The notes below the pieces were generated by a model, which was given only the letters and a program-made list of their open reading frames with translations, searched no databases and was not told the origin of the DNA. Positions 8,772 through 18,336 of a stretch of DNA of 64,000 bases are shown piece after piece. This DNA is from Stappia stellulata (GTDB taxonomy: Bacteria > Pseudomonadota > Alphaproteobacteria > Rhizobiales > Stappiaceae), in assembly GCF_020176715.1 (NCBI RefSeq), contig NZ_JAIVMF010000001.1, positions 124,001 through 188,000 on the forward strand, in the 5' to 3' direction. Every line of letters starts with the position of its first letter. Within the stretch, counting starts at the first letter, position 1. The translations under genes were made by a program, and so were the position numbers.

Positions 8772-10088
8772 TTAAAGACCGGGATAGATCGGGAAACGAT
8801 CCGTCAGCGCGATGACCTTGTCCTTCACCGCCGCCTCGGTCGACGCATTGCCCTCTTCGGAGTTGGCGGCCTTGAGACCGTCCAGCACCTCGGTGATCAG
8901 CTTGCCGATCTCGCGGAACTCCTGCGGGCCGAAGCCGCGCGTGGTGCCCGCCGGCGTGCCGAGGCGAATGCCGGAGGTGATCGTCGGCTTCTGCGGATCG
9001 TTGGGAACGCCGTTCTTGTTGCAGGTGATGTTGGCGCGGCCGAGCGAGGCCTCCGCCGACTTGCCGGTCAGGTCCTTGGGCCGCAGGTCGACCAGCATCA
9101 GATGCGTGTCCGTCCCGTCGGAGACGATGTCGAGACCGCCCTCGCGCAGGGTTTCGGCCAGCACCTTGGCATTCTCGACGACGTTGCGCGCATAGACCTT
9201 GAATTCCGGCCGCAGCGCCTCGCCAAAGGCCACCGCCTTGCCGGCGATCACATGCATCAGCGGACCGCCCTGGAGCCCCGGGAACACCGCGGAATTGATC
9301 TTCTTGGCGATGTCCTCGCGGTCCGTCAGCACGATGCCGCCGCGCGGACCGCGCAGGGTCTTGTGCGTCGTGGAGGTCGCGACATCCGCGTGGGGGAACG
9401 GGCTCGGGTGCACGCCGCCGGCAACAAGGCCGGAGAAATGCGCCATGTCCACCATCAGATAGGCACCGACCGCATCCGCGACCTCGCGGAAGCGGGCGAA
9501 ATCGATCTCGCGCGAATAAGCCGATCCGCCGGCAATGATGAGCGCGGGCTTGTGTTCGCGGGCCAGCGCCTCAAGCGCGTCGTAGTCGATCAGGCCGGTC
9601 GACGTGTCGAGGCCATATTGCACGGCGTTGAACCACTTGCCCGAGAGATTGGGGCGTGCGCCATGGGTGAGGTGACCGCCGGCATCGAGGCTCATCCCGA
9701 GGATGGTGTCGCCCGGCTTGATCAGCGCGAGAAACACGGCCTGGTTCGCCTGGCTGCCGGAGTTGGGCTGCACATTGGCGAAGCCACAGCCGAACAGCTG
9801 CTTGACGCGCTCGATGGCCAGGTCCTCGGCGACATCGACGAACTCGCAACCGCCGTAATAGCGGCGGCCCGGATAGCCTTCCGCATATTTGTTGGTCATG
9901 ATCGAACCCTGCGCCTCAAGCACGGCGCGCGAGACGATGTTCTCGGAAGCGATAAGCTCGATCTCGTGGCGCTGGCGTCCGAGTTCGCGGGTGATGGCCG
10001 AATGGATTTCCGGGTCCGCGTCCGCAAGACCGCGCGTGAAGAAGTCCGGATAAATCGGCGTGTCGAGCGTTGAGTCGGTCATCGACAT
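8772..10088 (-). CDS. glyA: Serine hydroxymethyltransferase
   Basis: A 438-residue PLP enzyme interconverting serine and glycine while charging tetrahydrofolate with a one-carbon unit. Family marks include [19 protein letters not shown] near residue 40, [13 protein letters not shown], and the PLP-lysine motif [13 protein letters not shown]. The C-terminal [13 protein letters not shown] motif is intact. Length is normal. It heads the nrdR-rib-nusB series but is 116 bases from nrdR, with strong RNA hairpins in between, so it may be partly uncoupled. A CAAGCA-AA-TGCTTG palindrome sits 35-48 bases before the start. Confidence 0.97.
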   Translation of the reverse strand: MSMTDSTLDTPIYPDFFTRGLADADPEIHSAITRELGRQRHEIELIASENIVSRAVLEAQGSIMTNKYAEGYPGRRYYGGCEFVDVAEDLAIERVKQLFGCGFANVQPNSGSQANQAVFLALIKPGDTILGMSLDAGGHLTHGARPNLSGKWFNAVQYGLDTSTGLIDYDALEALAREHKPALIIAGGSAYSREIDFARFREVADAVGAYLMVDMAHFSGLVAGGVHPSPFPHADVATSTTHKTLRGPRGGIVLTDREDIAKKINSAVFPGLQGGPLMHVIAGKAVAFGEALRPEFKVYARNVVENAKVLAETLREGGLDIVSDGTDTHLMLVDLRPKDLTGKSAEASLGRANITCNKNGVPNDPQKPTITSGIRLGTPAGTTRGFGPQEFREIGKLITEVLDGLKAANSEEGNASTEAAVKDKVIALTDRFPIYPGL

Positions 10089-10122
10089 CGTCGGTCCCCT
10101 CTTTCGTGAACTGATCAGAACG

Positions 10123-10136
10123 CAAGCAAATGCTTG
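10123..10136. promoter_or_regulatory. Palindrome upstream of glyA
   Basis: CAAGCA and TGCTTG form 6-bp inverted arms around a 2-base centre, 35-48 bases before the glyA start codon. The position and size would suit a protein binding site in the promoter region. No known operator consensus was recognised, so the function is open. Confidence 0.25.
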
Positions 10137-10269
10137 GGCAAGGCGCGCGGGCGGAGCGTGTCTCCGTCACCACCTGGTCGCAGGAGACGAACAGGCACCG
10201 CTGTCAAGGGCTTCGCAAATAGCACAGGCCAGATGGTGAACCAAGAGCGAAGACCGCATGGCGATCGCG

Positions 10270-10464
10270 TCACGGCGCGTTTGAAAGTCGCCTGGTCAGT
10301 TTTCGCAAGGCCAGTTGCTGCAAGTCCGCCTGGCTTGCCTGCCTGGGTCCGAGGACGACAACCTCGATCCCGGTGGTGGCGTCAATTGCCGTCACCCGAA
10401 CCTGTCGTCCAACCGGAAAAAACTCGAAATAGACCTCGCCCGCCGGGCCGCCCGACTGGCTCAT
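10270..10464 (-). CDS. DUF6898 family small protein
   Basis: A 64-residue protein beginning MSQSGGPAGEVYFEFF. The pattern VYFEF-x4-GRQVRVTAIDATTGIEV followed by GPRQASQADLQQLALRKL matches a small alphaproteobacterial family of unknown function (DUF6898) commonly found just upstream of glyA. It reads as two beta strands and a C-terminal helix, with no signal peptide. It precedes glyA on the same strand with a 181-base gap. Its small size makes prediction weaker, but the conserved pattern and position argue that it is real. Confidence 0.65.
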   Translation of the reverse strand: MSQSGGPAGEVYFEFFPVGRQVRVTAIDATTGIEVVVLGPRQASQADLQQLALRKLTRRLSNAP

Positions 10465-10557
10465 CCGGCCGCCCCGCCGATCCCGATCCGGCGCGAACGC
10501 CGCTTGCGGATCTTGAAACGAAAGGCGGACTTTTCTGCAGAAAAACGCATCTGCGGT

Positions 10558-11889
10558 CTATTGATAGGCGGAAACAGCCGTGCCGGCTCCATCGAGAGCC
10601 AACCCGTCGCGGTCGTAGATGTCGTCGCGGAAATGCACCACGCCCTCGGCGGTCGCCCAGCCGGTGACATAGGCCAGATACAGCGGGATCTGCGCCTTCA
10701 GACGAACATCCTCGCGCACGCCGCTGCGGATGGTTTCGTCGACCCGGGCACGATTCCAGTCCGGCGTGGTGCTCTCAAGCAGCCAGGTGATCAACTCGCG
10801 AACATTCTGCACGCGGACGCAACCGGAGGAATGGAACCGGTAATCGGACCCGAACAGGGACTTCGACGGCGTGTCGTGCAAATAGACCTGATGCTTGTTG
10901 TGGAAGTTGATGCGAACCGACCCGAGCGAATTGATCTCGCCCGGCTCCTGGCGGAACTGGAACTTCGTTGCCTCGTCCGTTCCCCAGTCGATCTGCTGCC
11001 AGGCAAGTTCGTTGCCCTTCCAGTCGAAAATCCGGATCCGGTTTTTCTCCAGATACTGCGGATCCTCGTTCATCTTCGGGATCAGGTCCTTGCGGATGAT
11101 GGAGACGGGCACCGTCCAGTAGGGATTGAAGTTCAGCTCGTAAATCTTGGAGTTGAGGATCGGCGTCTGCCGGTCGATCTTGCCGACGACAGCGGTATGA
11201 CGCGACCGCACGCGACCATTTTCGACCGCCTCGATCTCGGCGGCCGGAATATTAACCATCACGTAGCGGTCGCCCAGGAAGCCGGACATGGAGCGCAGGC
11301 GCACCATGTTGGTCTCAAGCTGCGACAAGCGCACCACCGCGGGCACGTTCATCGCGTCCAGCGTGCTCTTGCCGACCACCCCGTCCGGCGTCAGACCGTG
11401 GCGGATCTGGAAGCGGCGCACCGCGGCATCGACGTAGGAATCGAAGGTGTCGGACATACCTGCGGTCTGCTCGAGGTCGCCAGAGACCATCAGACGGCGG
11501 CGCAGCGAGATCACATTGTCCTCGCGCGTGCCCAGACGCATGGCGCGGCGTCCGCTCGTCACCTGCGGCCAACCGCCGTTCTGGACGATCGAGGAATAGC
11601 GCTGGATCGCGATTTCGACATAGGTCGCGGTGTCGGGGGAAAGTGTCGGAGACGACGATTCGACGGCCTGGAGACTGCGCATCGTGTTGTCGAACTGGTC
11701 GCGCCATTCAACGCGCTGCTGCTGTTCGATCAGCGCTTTCAGGGCCGCGTTCTGCGCCAGCGCCGGGGCCGGCGCTACAGCCGCGCACAGAAGGGACACG
11801 GCGCCGAGCAGGGAAACGCCAAGCAGGCCGCGCCGCATCCGGGGGCCCGTCGCACCCTGTTTTGCCGACTGAGATGCCACCATATTCAT
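10558..11889 (-). CDS. ldtP: L,D-transpeptidase LdtP (YcbB-like murein transpeptidase)
   Basis: A 443-residue exported enzyme that cross-links or modifies peptidoglycan through 3-3 bonds. An N-terminal signal peptide ends near APALAQ (about residue 45). A peptidoglycan-binding domain lies around residues 165-225 (VDAAVRRFQIRHGL, then GVVGKSTLDAMNV). The YkuD catalytic domain follows, about 250-400, with HSSGCVRV, where Cys357 is the expected nucleophile. The gene is separated from the MarR regulator LdtR by about 300 bases on the same strand. In Liberibacter and Sinorhizobium, LdtR directly controls ldtP, and the same pairing is seen here. Confidence 0.9.
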   Translation of the reverse strand: MNMVASQSAKQGATGPRMRRGLLGVSLLGAVSLLCAAVAPAPALAQNAALKALIEQQQRVEWRDQFDNTMRSLQAVESSSPTLSPDTATYVEIAIQRYSSIVQNGGWPQVTSGRRAMRLGTREDNVISLRRRLMVSGDLEQTAGMSDTFDSYVDAAVRRFQIRHGLTPDGVVGKSTLDAMNVPAVVRLSQLETNMVRLRSMSGFLGDRYVMVNIPAAEIEAVENGRVRSRHTAVVGKIDRQTPILNSKIYELNFNPYWTVPVSIIRKDLIPKMNEDPQYLEKNRIRIFDWKGNELAWQQIDWGTDEATKFQFRQEPGEINSLGSVRINFHNKHQVYLHDTPSKSLFGSDYRFHSSGCVRVQNVRELITWLLESTTPDWNRARVDETIRSGVREDVRLKAQIPLYLAYVTGWATAEGVVHFRDDIYDRDGLALDGAGTAVSAYQ

Positions 11890-12002
11890 TCCGTCCCGCC
11901 TTGCCGTGCCATGTCACACAGAGGTATCGCCACCGGATTAACAAATACTCTCTCCCGAAACGGGAGCATCCGGCAACACCAGCCTGGTTTGCGCCGCAAT
12001 CC

Positions 12003-12027
12003 TTAACGCATGGCAATATGGCACATT
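12003..12027 (+). promoter_or_regulatory. Candidate LdtR operator upstream of ldtP
   Basis: TTAACGC (12003-12009) is followed after 11 bases by GCACATT (12021-12027). The same heptamer with the same spacing and a near-identical second half (GCATATT) recurs upstream of ldtR at 12804-12828. The site lies 114-138 bases before the ldtP start. Sharing between the regulator and its expected target suggests an LdtR binding element; this is inference from two copies. Confidence 0.35.
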
Positions 12028-12110
12028 CATGTCGCAGCGTCCGCCCCGGTTCCGGCGGTCTACGGGGCGGCACACCGCATGGATCGGCCCGGATTGCCTT
12101 CCAGAAACGC

Positions 12111-12141
12111 ATCGGGCCGCTCCATGAGGATGCGGCCCGAT
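12111..12141 (-). terminator. Hairpin after ldtR
   Basis: A perfect 10-bp inverted repeat (ATCGGGCCGC / GCGGCCCGAT) with an 11-base loop starts 45 bases past the ldtR stop. Read on the minus strand it is followed by GCGTTTCT, a poor U tract, so termination may be weak or factor-dependent. Confidence 0.45.
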
Positions 12142-12185
12142 CGTCAGGTCGTCCGGATTTCGACGGCGTCGACCGCCGCCAGACC

Positions 12186-12731
12186 TCAAAGGCGATACAG
12201 GATCTGGTCGGTCCAGAACCGTTCCAGGCGACGGAGCGACCGGTTCAGCACCTTGAAGTCCTCCGGACCGATCTCGCCGACCTGTTCCACAGACAGCATG
12301 TGCCGCTGGTACAGAGCATTCACCTTCTCGGCGACGCCCTTGCCCTTCTCCGTCAGGCTGACACGAACCGACCGGCGGTCGGTGCGCGAGCGCTGATGGT
12401 GAATGAAGCCGAGATCGACCAGTTTCTTCAGGTTGTAGGAGACATTCGAGCCGAGATAGTAGCCGCGGGTGCGAAGTTCACCCGCCGTCAGCTCGGCATC
12501 GCCGATATTGAACAGAAGCAGCGCCTGCACGCTGTTGACGTCGGAGCGACCCTCGCGGTCGAACTCATCCTTGATCACATCAAGGAGACGCCGGTGTAAT
12601 CGCTCGACCAGAGTCAGTGCCTCAAGGTAGAGCGGCTGGATATCATCGCCGTCTTCGGCCTGCAAAGCCGCGTCGACCGCTTTCGTTGCCGTCATCATCT
12701 GTTTGCGCCTCATGTATTGTTTGCGGTGCAT
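12186..12731 (-). CDS. ldtR: MarR-family transcriptional regulator LdtR
   Basis: A 181-residue winged helix-turn-helix protein of the MarR family. The recognition region ELRTRGYYLGSNVSYNLKKL and the wing HQRSRTDRRSVRVSLTEKGK (about residues 88-140) match LdtR of Liberibacter and Sinorhizobium, which regulates the neighbouring L,D-transpeptidase gene and osmotic tolerance. The first ATG at 12731 has AAGGTGA upstream at good spacing; a second candidate at 12698 has GAGG. The gene precedes ldtP on the same strand. The region upstream of each gene contains a TTAACGC-N11-GCAyATT element, which fits autoregulation plus control of ldtP. Confidence 0.88.
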   Translation of the reverse strand: MHRKQYMRRKQMMTATKAVDAALQAEDGDDIQPLYLEALTLVERLHRRLLDVIKDEFDREGRSDVNSVQALLLFNIGDAELTAGELRTRGYYLGSNVSYNLKKLVDLGFIHHQRSRTDRRSVRVSLTEKGKGVAEKVNALYQRHMLSVEQVGEIGPEDFKVLNRSLRRLERFWTDQILYRL

Positions 12732-12803
12732 TTTTTGTCACCTTGATGCAAACCATACCCGGCGGCCTCTAAAATCCGCTTAAAAAGGAGACTAAATCAT
12801 CGG

Positions 12804-12828
12804 TTAACGCGCCAATGCATTGCATATT
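12804..12828 (+). promoter_or_regulatory. Candidate LdtR operator upstream of ldtR
   Basis: TTAACGC (12804-12810), 11 bases, then GCATATT (12822-12828). It matches the element upstream of ldtP in heptamer, spacing and orientation. It lies 73-97 bases before the ldtR start and overlaps the palindrome CAATGCATTG. Autoregulation by LdtR is the natural reading, but only two copies support it. Confidence 0.35.
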
Positions 12829-12995
12829 GATCGAATTCAGGAATTCTTAACTGTAAATATTGCCGGGTTGGGCGGTTTCGACCTCGAATACATGAAACGA
12901 GGGTTCAACGGGCAGCCGAATTTTTTTCAAGATTCCCGATGCGCGACAGATGGAAAAAAGGCCGACATCCACCCACCTCCGCATTTTTCACGAGG

Positions 12996-13028
12996 AAAAA
13001 AGCCGCGCCGACGAAATGCCGGCGCGGC
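12996..13028 (-). terminator. Rho-independent terminator of the 3-hydroxyisobutyrate dehydrogenase gene
   Basis: On the minus strand, a perfect 9-bp GC stem (GCCGCGCCG and its complement, 9-base loop) is followed by a run of six T. It begins 33 bases after the stop at 13062, an ideal place to end the minus-strand valine catabolism transcript. Confidence 0.85.
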
Positions 13029-13061
13029 CCGTAATCCGTGACCCAAGGCACCCTCGCCGCG

Positions 13062-13958
13062 TCAGGCGGTTTCCGCGCCACGCAGGAAGCGGATGATGCC
13101 GGAGAAATCCGTGCCCGCCTCGCCCTGATTGCAGAACAGATTGTAAAGGGCTGCGGCTTCCGCGCCGAGCGGGGTAGACGCCCCGCTGGCGCTCGCGGCC
13201 TCCTGGGCGAGCTTCAGGTCCTTCAGCATCATCGCGGCGGCGAAGCCCGGCTGATAGTCCCGATTGGCCGGAGAGGTCTCGACCGGGCCGGGAACCGGGC
13301 AATAGCTCGTCAGCGACCAGCATTGACCCGAAGCCGTCGAGGAGATGTCGTAAAGCTTCTGGTGATCGAGGCCGAGACGTTCGGCCAGCACGAAGGCTTC
13401 GCAGACGCCGATCATGGAAATTCCGAGCAACATGTTGTTGCAGATCTTGGCGGCCTGCCCAGTGCCGGCTCCGCCGGCATGGACGATCGTCTTGCCCATG
13501 ATCTCCAGGTAGGGTTTGGCCGCCTCAAACGCCTCGTCCGGGCCACCAACCATGAAGGTCAAAGTGCCGCCGGCCGCGCCGGCAACACCGCCGGAGACAG
13601 GCGCATCGACCATCTTCATGCCGGCGGCCGCCGCATCCTTTGCCACGGCGCGGGCGCTGTCGACATCGATCGTGGAACTGTCGATCAGCAGGGTGCCGGG
13701 GCGGGCATTGGCGAGAATGCCGGTCTCGCCGCCATAGACCTTGCGAACATGCGTGCCTGCGGGAAGCATGGTCACGACGACATCCGCACTTGCCACGGCC
13801 TCGGCCACAGATTCCACCGGGTTGCCGCCGGCGTCCTTCAGCCGGGCACGCGCGTCGGGCGAGAGATCAAGTCCATAAACCGTGTGGCCGGCCGCCACCA
13901 GATTGGCGGCCATTGGCCCGCCCATGTTGCCAAGTCCGACAAATCCGATCGTTGCCAT
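13062..13958 (-). CDS. mmsB: 3-hydroxyisobutyrate dehydrogenase
   Basis: A 298-residue NAD-dependent dehydrogenase that oxidises 3-hydroxyisobutyrate to methylmalonate semialdehyde in valine breakdown. It starts ATIGFVGLGNMGGPMAANL, the dinucleotide-binding GxGxxG fold of the family. The substrate motif DAPVSGGVAGAAGGTLTFMVGG follows at about residues 113-135, and the catalytic-lysine region GQAAKICNNML is intact. The start at 13958 is preferred because GGGGAG lies 9 bases upstream, whereas the ATG at 13967 abuts it. A strong terminator follows. Upstream on the same strand are genes for the two preceding valine steps. Confidence 0.92.
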   Translation of the reverse strand: MATIGFVGLGNMGGPMAANLVAAGHTVYGLDLSPDARARLKDAGGNPVESVAEAVASADVVVTMLPAGTHVRKVYGGETGILANARPGTLLIDSSTIDVDSARAVAKDAAAAGMKMVDAPVSGGVAGAAGGTLTFMVGGPDEAFEAAKPYLEIMGKTIVHAGGAGTGQAAKICNNMLLGISMIGVCEAFVLAERLGLDHQKLYDISSTASGQCWSLTSYCPVPGPVETSPANRDYQPGFAAAMMLKDLKLAQEAASASGASTPLGAEAAALYNLFCNQGEAGTDFSGIIRFLRGAETA

Positions 13959-14012
13959 GGATGTCATCTCCCCTTTTCGATGTTTGAACGTGTTCTTGCC
14001 GCGCGCGGCGCG

Positions 14013-14423
14013 TCACCTTCGCTGCTCCCGGTCGCTCAAATACAGAAGCACCAGATAAATCGCGATGGTCGTGAGGTAGAAGCCGATCTCGTAGGGCCGG
14101 CGCCCGAAGACATCGGAAAACGCCGTGTGCATCACCACCTGCGTCAACGCGCGGGTGAGCCACATCACCGTGCCCCAGGACACGGTCAGCCACAGACCGA
14201 TGGCGGCGACGAGATCCAGAACCGCGAAAAACACGGTGGCCGCCTGCCATTCGATCGGCATGTCCCAGAACCAGAACCCGCGCCAGGGCACGATGCCGAT
14301 AATCCGGGCCCAGTGAATCAGCCCGCCGCCGATCAGAAGCACGGCCATCGCCCGCAGATACCAGATCAGCGCCACGGACCAAGCGGGCCGGTTTTTCCAA
14401 TAGTCTTGTAGCAATGCGTTCAT
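14013..14423 (-). CDS. DUF6163 family membrane protein
   Basis: A 136-residue protein with four hydrophobic segments (about residues 20-40, 62-82, 85-103 and 112-130) and a charged C-terminus ending DREQRR. It resembles the small Rhizobiales membrane family DUF6163, of unknown function. It lies inside the valine catabolism run, between the hydrolase gene and mmsB, with gaps of about 50 bases on both sides, so cotranscription is plausible. Nothing in the sequence suggests a catalytic role. Confidence 0.65.
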   Translation of the reverse strand: MNALLQDYWKNRPAWSVALIWYLRAMAVLLIGGGLIHWARIIGIVPWRGFWFWDMPIEWQAATVFFAVLDLVAAIGLWLTVSWGTVMWLTRALTQVVMHTAFSDVFGRRPYEIGFYLTTIAIYLVLLYLSDREQRR

Positions 14424-14473
14424 GTGATCTCCGGCCCCCCGCGCCCGGTCAGCGCAGCCCGGCGCCCCTTGTA

Positions 14474-15538
14474 TCAGACATCAAGATCGCCGCCATCGGG
14501 AAGCTGGAAGTAGCGCTCGATCTCGTCCGACCGGACCTCGGCGATCTGCCCGGGCGACCAAATCGGTGCATTGTCCTTGTCGACGATCACCGCGCGTACG
14601 CCCTCATAGAAGTCGTGCCCTTTCAGGATATGACTGACAATGCGGTATTCGAGCCGCATGCAGGCCTCGAAATCGAGATCGGCGCCCTTGCGCAGTTGAG
14701 CGAAGGCAAGCGCGACACTGGTCGGCGATTTGGAGCGGATCGCGGCGAGCTGCTTCGATGCCCACTCCCCGTCATCCCCCTCGCCGGCAACCGCCTCCAG
14801 TGCCGCAAGCACCTCCTCGAGCGAGGACTTGCCGAAGACATCCGCACAGGTCGCCGCGCGGGCCGCGAGCGGCGCTTCACCGGCGCCGAGGTCGGAGGCC
14901 GTGCGCGCAAAGGCCGCAAGCGCCTCGTCGGGATGCGCGCCTTCGCAAAGAGCGGTGGTGAGCGCCTCCAGGTCGGACGACGTCACCGCCTGGGTGAGAA
15001 CCCCGGCCCACAAGGCATCCGCCTGCTTCAGGCGGGCGGCACTCAGGGCCGCCATCATCCCGGTCTGATGCGGCATGCGCGGCAGGAAATAGGTTCCGCC
15101 GACATCGGGAAAGAAGCCGATCCCCGTCTCCGGCATGGCGAACATCGTGCGTTCGGTGCCCACCCGGTGGCTTCCATGAACCGAGACGCCGACGCCGCCG
15201 CCCATGACGATGCCGTCGACCAGCGCGACATAGGGCTTGGGGTAGCGCTTGATCTGGACGTTAAGACGATACTCGTCGGCGAAGAAATCGACCTGCGCCG
15301 GATCCTTCGCCTGCCCCTGATCGTAGATCCGGCGGATGTCGCCACCGGCGCAAAAGGCCTTTTCGCCCGCCGCCCGCACGACCACGCAGCGCACCGTATC
15401 CTCCTCGCGCCACTCCTCGAGCTTTTCGGCAAGCGCGGTGACCATGCCATGGGTGAGCGCATTCAGCGCTTTCGGCCGGTTCAGGGTGACAAGACCCGCA
15501 TGGCCGCGGATTTCGAACAGGATTTCGTCTTCGCTCAT
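14474..15538 (-). CDS. 3-hydroxyisobutyryl-CoA hydrolase (enoyl-CoA hydratase/isomerase family)
   Basis: A 354-residue crotonase-fold enzyme. It is longer than enoyl-CoA hydratases (about 260) and fits the hydrolase subgroup that releases CoA from 3-hydroxyisobutyryl-CoA in valine degradation. The motifs LNRPKALNALTHGM, AFCAGGDIRRIYD, and VDGIVMGGGVGVSVHGSHRV with PETGIGFFPDVGG are characteristic. The start at 15538 overlaps the stop of the upstream small gene by one base (TGATG), so translation is coupled. The longer frame upstream is only read-through of that gene in another frame. The valine context strengthens the specific call. Confidence 0.9.
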   Translation of the reverse strand: MSEDEILFEIRGHAGLVTLNRPKALNALTHGMVTALAEKLEEWREEDTVRCVVVRAAGEKAFCAGGDIRRIYDQGQAKDPAQVDFFADEYRLNVQIKRYPKPYVALVDGIVMGGGVGVSVHGSHRVGTERTMFAMPETGIGFFPDVGGTYFLPRMPHQTGMMAALSAARLKQADALWAGVLTQAVTSSDLEALTTALCEGAHPDEALAAFARTASDLGAGEAPLAARAATCADVFGKSSLEEVLAALEAVAGEGDDGEWASKQLAAIRSKSPTSVALAFAQLRKGADLDFEACMRLEYRIVSHILKGHDFYEGVRAVIVDKDNAPIWSPGQIAEVRSDEIERYFQLPDGGDLDV

Positions 15539-15912
15539 CACGTCCTCACAACCTTGTCGCCGAACAGGATCAACACGGCGAGGATCACGCCGTAGCCCCA
15601 CAGCATCATCGCCGCGAACAACACATCGAATGCCGGCGGAAGCGCTGGAAACACCTGCGCGAAGGCCAGCGTCGCGGCGGCATCTCCCAACAGCCCCGGA
15701 ATAACCACTCCGGCGGCAAAGCGCGCGCTCTTTCCCGGTTCGCAGAACAGACGCGCAGCAAGAAGCGCGACCGCGCTGGCCAAGACGCCGCCGACGATCA
15801 GCGCGAGGACATAGGGAAGTCCCGGACCGACCAGAATGAGATGGCCGAACAGCCGGAAGACAAGGCTCGCGGCAAGCCACCCAATAATGCCAACGATCAG
15901 ACCGCGTCGCAT
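15538..15912 (-). CDS. Small membrane protein, DUF5367-like
   Basis: A 124-residue protein with four hydrophobic segments, starting MRRGLIVGIIGWLAASLVFR. The pattern is similar to DUF5367 membrane proteins, but I hold this assignment loosely. It is sandwiched between the acyl-CoA dehydrogenase (46 bases) and the hydrolase (1-base overlap), so it belongs to the same transcript. No catalytic motif is visible. It could be an accessory membrane protein or simply carried along by coupling. Confidence 0.55.
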   Translation of the reverse strand: MRRGLIVGIIGWLAASLVFRLFGHLILVGPGLPYVLALIVGGVLASAVALLAARLFCEPGKSARFAAGVVIPGLLGDAAATLAFAQVFPALPPAFDVLFAAMMLWGYGVILAVLILFGDKVVRT

Positions 15913-15958
15913 ATCGTCATGCCCTTGTCCCCTTGCAACCGGCGCGCGGGGCTTTCAA

Positions 15959-17095
15959 TCATTTCAACAAATCCCGAGCGATGATCAGCCGCATGATCTC
16001 GTTGGTGCCTTCCAGGATCTGGTGCACGCGGACATCGCGCAGGAACCGTTCGACCGGATAGTCGCGCAGATAGCCGTAGCCGCCATGCAATTGCAACGCC
16101 TCGTTGACGACAGAGAATCCCACATCCGTTGCCATGCGCTTGGCCATCGCCGCCATGCGGGTGGCATCCGGGGTCTTTGCGTCCACGAGCGTCGCCGCCT
16201 TGTGCAGCAGAAGCCGCGCCGCCTCCAGCTCCGTCGCCATGTCGGCGAGGCGGAACTGCAGCGCCTGGAATTCGGCGAGCGGCTTGCCGAACTGCTTGCG
16301 CTCCTTGAGATAGGCAATCGACCGGTCGAGACAGCTCTGCGCCGCGCCGAGCGAGCAGGCACCGATGTTGAGGCGTCCGCCGTCGAGGCCGGCCATCGCG
16401 ATCCTGAACCCGTCGCCTTCCGCGCCGATGCGATTGGCGACCGGCACGCGGCAATCGCTGAAGTTCACCTGCGCGGTCGGCTGGCTCTTCCAGCCGAGCT
16501 TGGCCTCCTGCGCGCCGAAGCTCAGGCCCGGCGTGTCCTTTTCAACCACCAGACAGGAAATGCCCTTGGGACCGGCGTCGCCGGTGCGCACCATCACGAC
16601 ATAGATGTCTGAGCGCCCACCGCCGGAAATGAAGGCCTTGGAGCCATTCAGCACATAGTCGTCACCGTCGCGAACGGCGCGTGTGCGAAGGCTCGCCGCA
16701 TCCGACCCCGATCCCGGCTCCGTCAGGCAATAGCTGGCGAAATGGTCCATCGAACACAGTGCCGGCAAGAACCGTTGGCGCTGGGCATCGTCGCCAAAGC
16801 GGTCGATCATCCAGGCGGCCATGTTGTGGATCGAGATATAGGCGGCCGTCGAGGTGCAGCCTGCGGCCAATTCCTCGAAGATCACCGCCGCATCCAGCCG
16901 GGTCAGCCCGGACCCGCCGACATCGTCCCCGACGTAAATGCCCCCGAAACCGAGCTCGGCCGCCTTGCGCAGCGTGTCTTCGGGAAAATGGGAGGTTTCG
17001 TCCCATTCCCGCGCGTTGGGCTCCATCTCGTCGCGTGCGAACTGGCGGGCAACATCCTGAAACGCGCGCTGGTCTTCGCCAAGAGTGAAATCCAT
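15959..17095 (-). CDS. Acyl-CoA dehydrogenase, probable isobutyryl-CoA dehydrogenase
   Basis: A 378-residue flavoenzyme. [20 protein letters not shown] is a typical family start; the frame reaches further upstream but the residues there look non-coding. FAD and substrate motifs include [14 protein letters not shown] near residue 130 and the C-terminal [20 protein letters not shown] with [13 protein letters not shown], which holds the catalytic Glu region. Sequence and its place ahead of 3-hydroxyisobutyryl-CoA hydrolase and 3-hydroxyisobutyrate dehydrogenase point to isobutyryl-CoA as substrate, the first committed valine step. It probably starts the minus-strand operon, divergent from hemB with 185 bases between. 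Confidence 0.88.
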   Translation of the reverse strand: MDFTLGEDQRAFQDVARQFARDEMEPNAREWDETSHFPEDTLRKAAELGFGGIYVGDDVGGSGLTRLDAAVIFEELAAGCTSTAAYISIHNMAAWMIDRFGDDAQRQRFLPALCSMDHFASYCLTEPGSGSDAASLRTRAVRDGDDYVLNGSKAFISGGGRSDIYVVMVRTGDAGPKGISCLVVEKDTPGLSFGAQEAKLGWKSQPTAQVNFSDCRVPVANRIGAEGDGFRIAMAGLDGGRLNIGACSLGAAQSCLDRSIAYLKERKQFGKPLAEFQALQFRLADMATELEAARLLLHKAATLVDAKTPDATRMAAMAKRMATDVGFSVVNEALQLHGGYGYLRDYPVERFLRDVRVHQILEGTNEIMRLIIARDLLK

Positions 17096-17238
17096 CGAAC
17101 CGCTCTCCTCCCGTAGCGTCGACGCGGGAACTCGCGCGGCGACCTGCCCCGTGGGATTATCCGCCCCCTGCGCCTGCGTCAATTGCGACCCTGAATTCCC
17201 TCTGCCCTGTCTTTCGGCCACAGGCTTTCCGGTGCTAG

Positions 17239-18315
<1,077 letters not shown>

Positions 18316-18336
18316 CCGCCCCTTGTCGGCGGAACG

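Larger units (their letters stand above)
12732..13061. other. AT-richer intergenic region between ldtR and the mmsB-like gene
   Basis: This 330-base stretch is lower in GC than its surroundings. It contains the presumed ldtR promoter, an AAGGAG at 12785 not followed by a credible gene, a CAATGCATTG palindrome (12813-12822) inside the shared TTAACGC element, and the terminator of the downstream minus-strand gene (12996-13028). A 73-residue plus-strand frame from 12820 has no ribosome-binding site and runs through the terminator, so I do not call it. Confidence 0.5.

Noticed and set aside
12820-13041. A 73-codon plus-strand frame in the ldtR-mmsB gap
   Set aside because: It has no ribosome-binding site, no family match, and passes through the terminator hairpin at 12996-13028.
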